Assembly: GCF_028285715.1 (NCBI RefSeq)
Contig: NZ_JANQOO010000033.1
Span: forward strand, 1 to 45,064
Length of the DNA stretch: 45,064 bases
Origin: Ulvibacterium sp.
Lineage (GTDB): Bacteria > Bacteroidota > Bacteroidia > Flavobacteriales > Flavobacteriaceae
Direction: 5' to 3'
The notes under the pieces are model-generated. The model was not told the DNA's origin. It did no database searches and saw only the letters and a list, made by a program, of their open reading frames with translations. Every line of letters begins with the position of its first letter. The stretch's first letter is position 1. A program made the translations under genes and the position numbers. Positions 16,577 through 26,434 of this stretch are shown in pieces.

Positions 16577-17845
16577 TTAATCCAATTGGTTTTCAAATAA
16601 AGTAGGCTTGATGGTCACCATGACCCAACCCCAAAAATTCGTGTTACCGTCAAAATTGTTTTTCAGCACTTCCATTCCCTCCGACGGAAATAAATGGGAG
16701 TAGCCCGCCTGAATATTGATGTCTTTTTTAAAGTTATAGTTCAGGACAACATCCGCCTCAACGCCCAGGTGTCCTGAAACATCTCCGGGCAATTCAGCCG
16801 CTGCAGAAAACGTATGGAGGCGTCCACTCAAAGTTGCGTCCGGACCTACCTTAATTACTGAACCCGCATAAACATCTACCAGTCCAACATTACTGGCGTG
16901 GTTGCCCACAAAAAAGTAGTCCATTAGCCCATTAAACTTATGATTGGTACCATAAAAGGGATTGAAGGCATGGTTATCACCATCCGAAGGTGCTCCCCCA
17001 TCATTTCCGCTGATCAGTTCACCACCTATAAGAAAAGAACATCCTGGTTTTGCCTCGTAATTGGCTTCCAGAGCCAATAAATACCCTTTGATATCATTAT
17101 CGTTGACATCTTTGCCAAATTGATAATAAAGGTTGGCCCAGCCTCCAAATCTGCTGCCAGGATACTTTAGGTGTGTCCCTATGGTCTGGCTAAATCTAGT
17201 TTCACTGTTGTCTGGTTCAATTGCATCCGTAAACTGTAAACCGTTGTTTAGGAAAAGGAAACTTGCGGATAACTTAGTCCAATCTTGATGGAACCATGCA
17301 TATTGAATGCTCTTGTAGGTATTCGTGGTGGTTAATAGGTTTCCTGTATTGGCCTCACCATCTTGGTTAAATGCCGCCCCAAGGTGTAAAATGGACGCAT
17401 TCTTTATGTATTTCAGCAGAGCTACATCATGACTCCTTGCCTGTTGTGCCCAAGCCACTCCTCCAAAGATGCGTTGATCGTCGTAGTTAAGTACCTGTCT
17501 TCCCAATTTCAAAGAAAATCCCTGATTGAAAAGAATTTCGCCCCATGCTTGGTGGACCCCAAATCCATTACGGTCGGCTCGATTCAATTGCGGGACATCA
17601 CCCCATACCCGAATATCCTGAACACTGAGGAACAACTTAAGGTAGTCCTTTTCAAAACCTGTGTTCAAGCGTGTTCTTTGGGACACGAATGCAGAGGGAT
17701 CCACATTATCGGGAAATAGGGTTCCAAACCCATGCCTAAATTCAAATCTTGGTCGAACTTCCGCCTGAATGTTCAGTTGTGAGAATGTCCGAATTACCAT
17801 CAAAAAAAATAAGCCTAGTAGTATATAGGATGGTTTCATTTTCAT
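16577..17845 (-). CDS. Alginate-export-family outer membrane porin, first gene of nap operon
   Basis: A 422-residue protein with a signal peptide ending near residue 22 (…TFSQ) and a beta-barrel made of alternating strands. QAEVRPRFEFRHGFG and the GFSLKLGRQVLNYDDQRIFG segment are typical of 'alginate export' family barrels, which in this phylum often accompany respiratory gene clusters. It probably lets nitrate, nitrite or other small anions cross the outer membrane; alginate transport is unlikely here. It is followed by napD after three bases, so it leads the operon. A candidate operator (site E) lies about 70 bases upstream. Confidence 0.75.
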   Translation of the reverse strand: MKMKPSYILLGLFFLMVIRTFSQLNIQAEVRPRFEFRHGFGTLFPDNVDPSAFVSQRTRLNTGFEKDYLKLFLSVQDIRVWGDVPQLNRADRNGFGVHQAWGEILFNQGFSLKLGRQVLNYDDQRIFGGVAWAQQARSHDVALLKYIKNASILHLGAAFNQDGEANTGNLLTTTNTYKSIQYAWFHQDWTKLSASFLFLNNGLQFTDAIEPDNSETRFSQTIGTHLKYPGSRFGGWANLYYQFGKDVNDNDIKGYLLALEANYEAKPGCSFLIGGELISGNDGGAPSDGDNHAFNPFYGTNHKFNGLMDYFFVGNHASNVGLVDVYAGSVIKVGPDATLSGRLHTFSAAAELPGDVSGHLGVEADVVLNYNFKKDINIQAGYSHLFPSEGMEVLKNNFDGNTNFWGWVMVTIKPTLFENQLD

Positions 17846-17915
17846 ATTGATTGGTCATGATTATGTCATTCAATTTATATCTTCAATCCTTTCTAAAGTA
17901 TTTAAAATCAATAGG

Positions 17916-17930
17916 TATACCATAGAATAA
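17916..17930 (-). promoter_or_regulatory. Candidate Crp/Fnr-type operator, site E, upstream of nap
   Basis: On the minus strand, TTATTCTATGGTATAC (17930 to 17915) matches site B (TTAACCTATGGTAAAT) at 12 of 16 positions. Its core CTATGGTA is shared fully. The centre (17923) is about 78 bases upstream of the nap porin start codon. I see no good -7 box at the spacing found for sites A-D, so this is a weaker member. It could also serve the divergent gene at 18076. Confidence 0.45.
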
Positions 17931-18075
17931 TCAGCATTAAGGGGAGAATCCTTAAAATTTAGAATGATTCTAATTAATTCTACCTTTTCGTTGAATCTTT
18001 CTCAATTTACAATGAACAATTCTATCGATTTTGCTATAAAAATCGGTAGATATGAAATAATTGCTAATTTGTGGC

Positions 18076-19011
18076 ATGCAAAGAATTCTTGTCTTATCTG
18101 CGCTACTTTTTGTGAGGGTTACCTGGGGACAATCGGATACGAATACGGTATTTGATTATGGAGTAGCAATAAAATTAGAATTTGAGATGCAACGGGATAT
18201 TAACTTTAAATTGAGTACCGTTGGAGGTATCGGAAGAAAAATTGATGACATTGAATTCATTTATCCCTCTTTTCATGTGGAGCTCCAAATCTTTAATTCT
18301 GGATTCGGAACTTCATTGATTCAAGCAAAACACAGAAATTTTGTATTTGACGTGCTTACATCGTTCCAAGTCAGTACTGGTATTCGCGAAATCAACGAGG
18401 TGCAACGGGAGAACAGGTTTAATCCCCTGTTTCATTTTTCAAATCTTTCAGCGACTCCCTTGCACAATCCTTATTTTAATTCCATAGGCCTAGGATCGGT
18501 CTTTATCATCTCTTCGGATAACAAGAGGGAGAGTCAACTTGTGGGCACCTTATACCTCAACATTGAGCGAACGGTTCAATTTACTTATTACAATGATGGG
18601 CCGCCTTTTGCCAATTGGCTTTCGGACGGATTTGACCGATATTATACCGGTGGGGCGCATGTGAGCTTTCATACGGACACTAAAAATTATCTAAGTCAAT
18701 ACGAGCTTTCCTATCATAAGTTTACAGGATATCAAAGGTTTGCTTTTGAAATGGCGAATCATCTTCAAATTGATTTCATACCCTATTCCGATCAGGAAGC
18801 ATTTTATTACAACCAAAGCCGCTGGCGTTTCAAGGCTGCAAATCCAGAGAACGGATACGGCATTCTCATTTCAAAATACGACATGCAGCATTGGGATATT
18901 CAAGATTTGATTCATTTTTCAAGGAACAACAGTTATCATCCAGACACCTACCGCAATAATCGATTGGGCATTGGTTTGGACTATAATTTCATCAAAAACT
19001 ATAGAGAATGA
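18076..19011 (+). CDS. Secreted protein of unknown function, possible outer membrane barrel
   Basis: A 311-residue protein from ATG 18076 with a signal peptide (MQRILVLSALLFVRVTWGQ); an in-frame TTG five codons earlier would spoil the signal. The mature part is rich in aromatic and charged residues in alternating patterns and ends in a hydrophobic-aromatic strand (GIGLDYNFIKNYRE), as in some outer membrane barrels. I recognise no family. It is divergent from the nap operon and its stop overlaps the start of the next lipoprotein gene by four bases (ATGA), so the two are translated together. Confidence 0.65.
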   Translation: MQRILVLSALLFVRVTWGQSDTNTVFDYGVAIKLEFEMQRDINFKLSTVGGIGRKIDDIEFIYPSFHVELQIFNSGFGTSLIQAKHRNFVFDVLTSFQVSTGIREINEVQRENRFNPLFHFSNLSATPLHNPYFNSIGLGSVFIISSDNKRESQLVGTLYLNIERTVQFTYYNDGPPFANWLSDGFDRYYTGGAHVSFHTDTKNYLSQYELSYHKFTGYQRFAFEMANHLQIDFIPYSDQEAFYYNQSRWRFKAANPENGYGILISKYDMQHWDIQDLIHFSRNNSYHPDTYRNNRLGIGLDYNFIKNYRE

Positions 19012-19895
19012 AAAAATCGGTTGGTCTGTTGTGTATGTTTCTGGTCTCTTGTGGCACCCTATTTATTCCTGGAGCAGAAACGGGCACATTTGATACTAGG
19101 GAAAACGGAGGGTTTTCCTTGACTTCACTCTCCAAAAAAGAGGTACAATCCAAATTGGGAGGTGAAATTTATGACCTAAGAGACTTTGAAAGCTATGTGT
19201 TTGAGATGTGCGAAAGTGCCGGCCACGACCTGGACAACTTTGACCAGACTGAAATTCTCGCTTTTCCGAGGTATAAAGAGTGTAATGAGGAGAATAAAAA
19301 AGTAGTGGAAAAAACCTATCTCTATATTCCTAAGGACGGTGATGGACCTGTCTTTTACGTGGCCACACTATCTCATAAGTATTTAGCTCGAGAATGTGGA
19401 ACCTTTAATTGTCCGGAGTTTGAGGGCAAGGTCTTTATCGAGGATCTAGATTTTCTATATGCCGGAAAGATGAATACAAAGGATGGCACCCTATTATTTT
19501 ACAATAAAAGACAGAAGGGGCGCAGTTACTTTAGCAAATGGGAATTTGATACGTTACAGGGAGAGGACTTGGTGTTGAAGAAGGCTACTCTTACGGAATC
19601 AAGATTCGATCCTAAGCCTCAAGTCGCCTTGGAATCTGTTTTCAGCATTCCCATAGTCTTCCAAAAAAGGGATTTGGTAACATACTATGGAAAAAGCCTT
19701 TTCAATGAAGAATGTTTCAATTCCTGTGGAATCAGCGCTCCGAGGCAAAAAAAGACGGCCCTAATGGACCAACCGATATTATTTATGAGCATTGGCGATA
19801 AAAAAATCGCCTTGGTTACTGTTGATGATAAAGGAGATTTCGAGACCCATGAGTTCAGCAAATCCCGATTGAAATTGAATTGGCAGCCCTATTAA
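19008..19895 (+). CDS. Lipoprotein of unknown function
   Basis: A 295-residue protein with a lipoprotein signal (MFLVSCGTLF, lipidated Cys15). The mature protein is soluble, with mixed strands and several cysteines, including a CGTFNC pair and a CFNSCG pair that could form disulfides. No family is recognised. It overlaps the preceding secreted protein gene by four bases, which suggests a functional pair, for example a barrel and its periplasmic lipoprotein partner. That is only inferred from the arrangement. Confidence 0.65.
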   Translation: MKKSVGLLCMFLVSCGTLFIPGAETGTFDTRENGGFSLTSLSKKEVQSKLGGEIYDLRDFESYVFEMCESAGHDLDNFDQTEILAFPRYKECNEENKKVVEKTYLYIPKDGDGPVFYVATLSHKYLARECGTFNCPEFEGKVFIEDLDFLYAGKMNTKDGTLLFYNKRQKGRSYFSKWEFDTLQGEDLVLKKATLTESRFDPKPQVALESVFSIPIVFQKRDLVTYYGKSLFNEECFNSCGISAPRQKKTALMDQPILFMSIGDKKIALVTVDDKGDFETHEFSKSRLKLNWQPY

Positions 19896-20041
19896 TCTTT
19901 GTATTATCAATATAGGTACCATTTTGGAATATATTCATTTGATTGTTAACCACGACGATTTGGACAGTAAGATTTCCATTTCAATAAAGAAGCTATTACT
20001 ACAAGTAAAATTATTGAGTGCATTGAAGAAAGGCCTGAAAA

Positions 20042-21082
20042 ATGAAAACACAATTCTTAATTCTAATCATTGTTCCATTTGTTTTTGGATGTCGAGATAC
20101 TAAAAAAGTTGAAACAAAAGTAATCGAGATAGCTGCCATTAAGGGTCAGCAACTTACAGGAGTTACAGTGAGCAAAGAACGTATGTTTGTTAATTTTCCA
20201 CGTTGGAGAAAGGGCATTAAATACTCAGTAGCGGAAATAGACAAGAACAATACATTTAGAGCTTACCCAAGTCAAAAATGGAATACTTGGAAGACTGATA
20301 GTGCGATAAAAGATTCCGTTTTTATTGCGGTTCAATCAGTGGTTGCTTCCGACGGTCTTTTGTACGTCGTTGATACCAGAAACCCCGAATTCCAAGGTGT
20401 TATTGGAGCACCAATAATCTTTGTTTTTGACTTAAATACTGATGAGCACATTAACACCTACAGATTGCCCAACGAGAGTTTTCGCACAAACTCATATATT
20501 AATGATATCCGTATTGATGAAAAAAGAAAATATGCCTTCCTTACAGATTCGGGTAGCCCTGGGTTGCTGGTGTTAAACTTACGAACGGGAGATGTAAAAA
20601 GGGTTTTGGACAAACACCAATCTACAACAAGCGAATTTGATTTTTTGACCATTGATGGCCAACGATGGAATAGTATAGTCCACTCGGATGGAATAGCATT
20701 GGACATTGCACAAGACGAGCTATATTTTCATGCGCTGACAGGTTATAGTCTTTACGCTATTTCGGTTGAGAAATTGATAAATGGCACTAACAAAGAAATC
20801 GAGGGGGCATTGAAATTGATATGTAAGACAACAGCACCGGACGGGATGATAATACATGGGAATTTGTTGTATTTTGGGGATTTGGAACATCACAAGATTC
20901 TACAGTTGGATTTAAGAACCAAAAAAATGTCCGTTTTGATTGAGGGAGATGATGTGGCATGGGCGGATACCTTTAGCATTGAGAACAACGAATTGTACTA
21001 CACGAACTCAAGAATACATGAGGCAAACGGGAATATTTCCAACCTGATATTTAACGTAAACAAAATTGTTCTCTCAGATTGA
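20042..21082 (+). CDS. Major royal jelly/yellow-family lipoprotein
   Basis: A 346-residue protein with a lipoprotein signal (FVFGC, lipidated Cys17). The sequence follows the major royal jelly protein fold, a six-bladed beta-propeller: LTGVTVSKERMFVNFPRW near residue 40, DGLLYVVDTRNP near 110, NDIRIDEK…AFLTDSG near 155-175 and HSDGIALD near 220. Related proteins in bacteria are annotated as L-dopachrome tautomerase-related or gluconolactonase-like; the true substrate is unknown. A monocistronic gene with 146 bases in front and 790 gene-free bases behind. Family call is good, function open. Confidence 0.8.
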   Translation: MKTQFLILIIVPFVFGCRDTKKVETKVIEIAAIKGQQLTGVTVSKERMFVNFPRWRKGIKYSVAEIDKNNTFRAYPSQKWNTWKTDSAIKDSVFIAVQSVVASDGLLYVVDTRNPEFQGVIGAPIIFVFDLNTDEHINTYRLPNESFRTNSYINDIRIDEKRKYAFLTDSGSPGLLVLNLRTGDVKRVLDKHQSTTSEFDFLTIDGQRWNSIVHSDGIALDIAQDELYFHALTGYSLYAISVEKLINGTNKEIEGALKLICKTTAPDGMIIHGNLLYFGDLEHHKILQLDLRTKKMSVLIEGDDVAWADTFSIENNELYYTNSRIHEANGNISNLIFNVNKIVLSD

Positions 21083-21870
21083 TCTACCCAATTCGGAAGG
21101 TTTCGACAATCAGTTGATTTGATATTAAACCTATGTACATAAGCAGCTTGGCTAAGATTGAAAAGTCAGCTTTTACGTCAATGCTGCATATGCTTTAATT
21201 GCCACGAACCCGAGTTAAATGACAGAGAATTTATTAAGGTAGAATATTGGTTCCTCTTGACAAGTGGAATTAAGGACGTCCCAGCAGCTTCATAACCGAT
21301 ATCCATGATTTCATCAATTACGGTAAAGTCAAATACCCGACACCTTCCGCCTTCTGTGGAATCAATGTAAATATCTCATTGTTTTTATCATGGCTCCAGG
21401 TATTGGAAATGGCAATTCTAAGACAAAGACACAGGAGATAAATCATATTCCCTACCTTAAAACAATCTTTTAAACGGTTATCATTCGAGCCTATCAATAC
21501 TTCGCAATAATACCTGACGGAGGATGTTGGAAGGTTTTTTACCAGTCCTCCATCCGCGCAACGGAATTCTCAGATGGTAACAGGCTTAAAAACAAGTGAG
21601 ATGAACATTGAGGCTAGAACAGGTTCCCCGCATTTAATATTTGGTGTTGGCTTTATTCATGTTGGTGGCGGAAGGGTATATAAGGTATCTTTAAATCCTT
21701 AAAACGAATCGGAAATCTAGAGGTTTTAGGTGCTAAAGAATTATTATTTGGGGTAATCTTTTGATGAACCCGACATAAATATCCAAAAAAACAAAATTTG
21801 AATTTCTACTATTTTCAATTTGTCCATGGCATACTATAAAAGCACACTTCCTGTTAACTAACAAGAGGAT
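21083..21870. other. Gene-free region with a possible gene remnant
   Basis: Between the royal-jelly-family gene and the convergent MscS gene, no intact gene is seen. A 65-codon open stretch at about 21511-21702 on the plus strand lacks a good start, but its last 35 codons (…SEMNIEARTGSPHLIFGVGF…) read like a natural protein C-terminus, possibly an outer membrane strand. The rest has many stops in all frames. Confidence 0.4.
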
Positions 21871-23178
21871 TCATTTTAAGGAGGTGGGCAGCTCAAATAT
21901 CTCTAAATAGAAAAAGGGTAGCACAGCGATAAGATGATCAAAAATATCTGCCATAAGGGTTTCGTATTCTTCCCATTTCTTAGAAGCACTAAAGGCATAG
22001 ACTTCAACAGGCACTCCCTGGGTGGTCGGCTCCAATACACGGACCATAAGGGTCATTTCTTGATTAATCTTAGAATTGCTCTCTAAGTATCCCTGTATGT
22101 ACTTTCTAAAGAGACCTATATTGATAGGACCATTAAGGGCCAAGTCATTCATGGGGTCATTTGCAATATTTTGTGCAAAAGTTTCCAAAGATTCTAAGGA
22201 ATCCAAAAACTCTCGAATAATTGGGATTTTAGATATAGAATTCATATCCTGAGGTGTCAAAAACCTTATGCTTTTTTGACTTACGTGCATGGCTCTTTTA
22301 ATCCGTCTGCCCCCCGAATTTTGCATTCCCCTCCAATTCTTAAAAGAATCGGAAATCAGGGCATAAGTCGGTATCGTAGTAATTGTCATATCCCAGTTCT
22401 GTACTTTAACCGTGGCCAAAGTGATTTCAATGACCGAACCATCGGCACCGTATTTCTCAAAAGCAATCCAATCCCCAATGCGAACCATATCGTTAATGCT
22501 CACTTGTATACTGGCTACCAAGCCGAGTATGGTATCCCTAAAAATCAACAGTAAAACAGCGGAAGCTGCTCCCAAGGCTGTAAAAAATTTCCAAATTGTA
22601 GTATCAGTGATTATGGCAAAAATGGTGAGTATTCCAAGAATCCATACAAAGATCATTACTACTTGGATGTAACTATCCAAAGGTTTATCCTGTAATCGCT
22701 GTAAGGTTCTTAAATAGTCCCTAAGGCTCATCAAAAGTTTTCTAATAACCGTTATGACAAGTAAAACCCCTAAAATCATTAGGGTTTTTTGAGCCAACGT
22801 GTCCAAATAATCAAAGTCATAGAAAATTATGGGCAACGTTTCGAAAAGAAGTATCAACGGTATAACATGTGCCAATGAGCTGGGAACCTTATGGTCAACA
22901 AAAAAATTATCCATCTTGGTCTTTGTCCTTTTTGCTATACGACCGGAAATCATCCGAAATATTTTGTTTAGGATAAAATCAATGACAGAAACCGCCAAGA
23001 GAACGGCAACCAATAATAACAACATGTTCACATAGGATGCAGAGGTCGGTTCCATACCTCTTTTTAGGAGATAATCGTAAAATAAACGTTCATATGTCAT
23101 ATCGATACTTTGCATGTTATTCAACAATTTTTTTGCTTCATCTGTATAGATGATTTCTTGTACTTGATGTCGTTTCAT
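21871..23178 (-). CDS. MscS-family mechanosensitive ion channel (YbdG-like)
   Basis: A 435-residue inner membrane protein with about five hydrophobic segments followed by the MscS beta-domain. The pore helix-like stretch FFTALGAASAVLLLIFRDTILGLVASIQ, interrupted here for brevity by its core AASAVLLLIFRDTILG, and the following NDMVRIGDWIAFEKYGADG identify the family. Such channels open under membrane tension and release solutes during hypo-osmotic shock. The length is close to E. coli YbdG (415). The ATG at 23178 gives a 25-residue N-terminal extension before the first amphipathic segment; a later start is possible. The upstream 88-codon frame overlaps it by 41 bases. Confidence 0.85.
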   Translation of the reverse strand: MKRHQVQEIIYTDEAKKLLNNMQSIDMTYERLFYDYLLKRGMEPTSASYVNMLLLLVAVLLAVSVIDFILNKIFRMISGRIAKRTKTKMDNFFVDHKVPSSLAHVIPLILLFETLPIIFYDFDYLDTLAQKTLMILGVLLVITVIRKLLMSLRDYLRTLQRLQDKPLDSYIQVVMIFVWILGILTIFAIITDTTIWKFFTALGAASAVLLLIFRDTILGLVASIQVSINDMVRIGDWIAFEKYGADGSVIEITLATVKVQNWDMTITTIPTYALISDSFKNWRGMQNSGGRRIKRAMHVSQKSIRFLTPQDMNSISKIPIIREFLDSLESLETFAQNIANDPMNDLALNGPINIGLFRKYIQGYLESNSKINQEMTLMVRVLEPTTQGVPVEVYAFSASKKWEEYETLMADIFDHLIAVLPFFYLEIFELPTSLK

Positions 23179-23404
23179 GGGTTTTTAAGTTCATAGTGAC
23201 GCAAATCTTTTTGTCCACCCTATGCAAAATCCTATCTAATCCCTTAAAGACATTTTCTGCCAATTTGGGTTCTTTTACATAGAGCATGGATCGAGTATTT
23301 GTTCTTGGTCCTTCAATGAGTTTGAGAGTTTCATTTTTTACGAGTTCGTATTCATCGGCCTTCTTTTTGACCTCGGAATCGGAATGTATGTTTCCATTGA
23401 GCAA
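23138..23404 (-). CDS. Doubtful small ORF overlapping the MscS gene start
   Basis: An 88-codon frame with only a TTG start (23404). Its first 60 residues (SEVKKKADEYELVKNETL…) look like a natural charged helical protein, but the last 14 codons overlap the channel gene in another frame. It may be a small real gene, the 3' remnant of a larger one, or a fortuitous frame. No family is recognised. Confidence 0.25.
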   Translation of the reverse strand: MLNGNIHSDSEVKKKADEYELVKNETLKLIEGPRTNTRSMLYVKEPKLAENVFKGLDRILHRVDKKICVTMNLKTHETTSSTRNHLYR

Positions 23405-23904
23405 GGTATTTATGTAATTTTGTGAAAGTGCACCACTCTACAGACTATAATCCACTTTAGTAGCTTCTAGACATTTTCTTGCTACCATACTCTTAATGTC
23501 AATTTGGATGCAGCTATTTACTATTTTTTGCTTCCATAGTCCCAATTTCCCTGTCTTTGGAAAGAATTTTAAAATAACACTAGCCCCTTCATCTTTGCCA
23601 ATGAAATGAGAAATACCAAGTATAAAATACATCTAATATTCCATATTAAATTTTCCATTTTAAAGTTTGTATTATTTAGTTGTTCTACCAGCGATATACC
23701 TGTAACAATGCTTGAGAAAAACTTATGTATGTTATGTCGATTTCCAATAGCAAGGTACAAAGAATCGAATATGCGAAATTTAACTTATGCTAAAAACAGA
23801 TTATAACCTTAGACCTCACTAGTTTCTACAATTGTATGCAACTAGGTCTTTCAAATACAATCTGAGGTCACTGGCAAATAAACAGAAAGGTTATTTCCTT
23901 GTAT
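23405..23904. other. Gene-free stretch in front of the AarF remnant
   Basis: AT-rich with stops in every frame. If the AarF/UbiB pseudogene once had its N-terminal half here, I cannot recognise it. No operator or repeat seen. Confidence 0.4.
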
Positions 23905-24768
23905 AAAATGAGTATCTCAACACATCAAGATTTCGGAAATCAATGGCTTTGAAGCGGATGAAATTAACCCTATGTCGTTAGCAAGAGTAGCAGTAAATCA
24001 ATTTACGGAACAGATATTGGTCCAGGGCTCTTCCACGCCGATTCGCATCCTGGAAATATCAGGGTTATTCCAGAACTTGGAAAGTTGAGTTTTAGGATTG
24101 GTTATGACGGGTCTTTTAAAGTCAGGTAATTGGGAGTCCTTAGGAGGGTGATTGGTGGATTTATCCAGCGTGATTCTTGAAAAATGATTCTTGTTCCGGA
24201 AAAATCGCAATCCAATCGGACATCAAGAACCGCCGAAAACCTGAGAAAGACCTTTAGTTCTTCATGGGGGGAACAGGAAATTCACTAATCCAAAAGGTTG
24301 AGTTAAAACCTGTCCTTAACCGCCTTAATATGATTCTTCCCGACAACCAAATCGTTCTCCCCATTATTTCTCAATCAGTATCCATGGAATATTTATGTTC
24401 GGGATTGAGCTTAACTGGATCCTGAATTCAATATTTCCAAGGACTTTCGTCCCCATATTTATAAATCCTCCCTAATGCTATCCGGGCCCAAACACCTTCT
24501 TTCGAGTTGTCGGGCATGTTTTAGGAGCTTCGACTATCTGATGAATACCTCTCTGAATATTTGGTATATAGATAAAGAAACTAGAAAAATAAAGCTAGTC
24601 ATAAATCACCAACTCAACAATTTTACTGAATCTAATTCGATATCGGATAGATTGGTAAATCAATTGTTATTGACCATTACTATTAGAGGCCTAACCATTG
24701 GTTCGGCTATTTTCGTATTGTATGGAAGCCTCCAAAAATTAATTGGATTCTCATTTTACGAGCGGTGA
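23905..24768 (+). pseudogene. Decayed AarF/ABC1/UbiB-family kinase
   Basis: The C-terminal half of an ABC1/UbiB atypical kinase can be read in pieces. EYLN then IKISEINGFEADEIN lies around 23910-23970. VAVNQFTEQIL follows, and after a frame change comes LFHADSHPGNI (24028-24060), the family's catalytic signature (usual form FFHADPHPGN). LDPEFNISKD follows near 24420, and 24475-24768 gives the C-terminal domain ending in two hydrophobic segments (TIRGLTIGSAIFVLYGSL). Several frameshifts and stops separate the parts, and the N-terminal kinase lobe is missing. Intact members act in quinone biosynthesis or lipid handling. It is not functional as it stands. Confidence 0.8.
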
Positions 24769-24864
24769 AATCTACCATTTCAGCTCTATTCTATCAGTTT
24801 TTTCTTAGCAATCTCAATGTGACGGCAAAAAAACTTTAGGAAAATGGTTTCCGTAAATCCTCTC

Positions 24865-26373
24865 TTAAATCAAAGGGGCAAAAAGCCGAAGTGTACGTTC
24901 CGCAATTTTGCTGATGTGACTACGCTTTTCCCATTTTTCTCGAGAAATCCTTTTGGCACCTTGAAGGTCCTTATAAAAAGCACCCCTCAACTTACTTGAA
25001 AAGGCTTCATCGAAAATCAAGGCATTAATCTCAAAATTAAGCTCAAAGCTCCTTTGGTCAAAATTTGCGGTCCCTATCATTGAGAGCAAGTTGTCACAGA
25101 CCATCGTTTTAGCATGTACAAACCCTTTTTCATAGCGATAAATTTCAACCCCAATGTCAAGAAGTTCCCCATAAAATGATTTTGAAACGATATTTACCAC
25201 CTTTGAATCTGACTTTCCAGGAACCAATAACTTAACTTTGACCCCGCTCAGTTTTGCTATTTTAAGGGCATTGATGATACCCTTTTCAGGCACAAAATAG
25301 GGTGTAGTAATCAATACTTCTTCTTTGGCCAAGATAATCGCCTGCATCATAGAATACATAATATCAGGATGGTCAGAATCAGGACCACTGGCAACTATTT
25401 GAACGATTTGTCGGCTTACAGGTTCTTTGGACAGGTCAATCCTTGGGAAAAAATCGGGGCTTACCCCAATGTTCTGATCGGAGCAAAAGTTCCAATCCGC
25501 TAAGAACACCCGTTGAAGCAAGAGCACAGCACTACCCTCAATCCTTAAATGGGTGTCCCGCCAAAATCCGTAGTTTTCATTTGTATTAACATACCTATCG
25601 GAGACGTTTATACCTCCTACATAGCCTACCGTTCCGTCCACCACAATTATTTTGCGATGGTTTCTGTAATTTATTCGGGTCGTGAACAAATGCCACCATA
25701 GTTTATAAAATGGGAAAACTTCCACTCCCGATTTTTTTAGTGACCGAACAAAACCACGGCTTATTCCTTGACTACCAAAATCGTCGTAAATGAATCTAAC
25801 TTGGACACCTTCCTCCGCCTTTGTTTTCAGTATTTCTGCTATTTCCTGACCAATACCTATTTCTTCGTAGATATAGTATTCAATATGTATATGATGTTTT
25901 GCGGTTTTCAAAGATTGCAGGACCTCCTCAAATTTCTGTTCTCCGTTAATCAAAAGATCTGTTGAGTTACGTACAGTTAATAGGTTTTCTAAGTTCTTAA
26001 GATGTGCGAGTCGAAAGAAATGCTTCAAATGCTCTCTATTTTTAAGGAGCATCTCTTCTGAAAATTTACCAAGTCGGACTTCCAATTCAGGAAAAGAATT
26101 ATTGTCCACTACCAGCTTCTTACTATAAATCTTCCGGGACCTATAATTTATCCCCAGAGAGAAATAGATGATCATTCCTAAAACAGGATAGAGAATGACC
26201 AAGAAAGTGTAGGCCAATGCCTTAGAAGTTGATTCGGTATTGCGAATGATAATCACAATGGTGACAAAGGCCGCGATATAAAGCATTATGTAAGGAAAAA
26301 AGTCCAAATCTATAATAGTCCTGGTTAAAAATAAGAAAAGTAAAGGATGCCGTAAGAACTCAAAAAATGGCAT
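24865..26373 (-). CDS. cls: Cardiolipin synthase
   Basis: A 502-residue membrane enzyme that condenses two phosphatidylglycerols to cardiolipin. Two N-terminal hydrophobic segments (about 28-45 and 55-75) precede two phospholipase D domains with HKD motifs: HRKIIVVDGTVGYVGGINV near residue 235 and HAKTMVCDNLLSMIGTANFD near 415. Length (about 480-500) and order fit ClsA-type enzymes. It is the last gene of the minus-strand USP-HdeD-hydrolase-Cls run, 61 bases after the hydrolase gene. A candidate operator (site B) heads that run. Cardiolipin raises fit membrane stress or anaerobic adaptation. Confidence 0.93.
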   Translation of the reverse strand: MPFFEFLRHPLLFLFLTRTIIDLDFFPYIMLYIAAFVTIVIIIRNTESTSKALAYTFLVILYPVLGMIIYFSLGINYRSRKIYSKKLVVDNNSFPELEVRLGKFSEEMLLKNREHLKHFFRLAHLKNLENLLTVRNSTDLLINGEQKFEEVLQSLKTAKHHIHIEYYIYEEIGIGQEIAEILKTKAEEGVQVRFIYDDFGSQGISRGFVRSLKKSGVEVFPFYKLWWHLFTTRINYRNHRKIIVVDGTVGYVGGINVSDRYVNTNENYGFWRDTHLRIEGSAVLLLQRVFLADWNFCSDQNIGVSPDFFPRIDLSKEPVSRQIVQIVASGPDSDHPDIMYSMMQAIILAKEEVLITTPYFVPEKGIINALKIAKLSGVKVKLLVPGKSDSKVVNIVSKSFYGELLDIGVEIYRYEKGFVHAKTMVCDNLLSMIGTANFDQRSFELNFEINALIFDEAFSSKLRGAFYKDLQGAKRISREKWEKRSHISKIAERTLRLFAPLI

Positions 26374-26434
26374 TTTAAATGTTCGTTCTCTACCAATTTA
26401 AAATAAAAGCTAATGAATAATACCTAACAAGGCT

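Noticed and set aside
24475-24768. Separate 97-codon membrane protein gene
   Set aside because: Its sequence is the C-terminal domain of the decayed AarF/UbiB gene whose catalytic motif lies upstream in the same frame.
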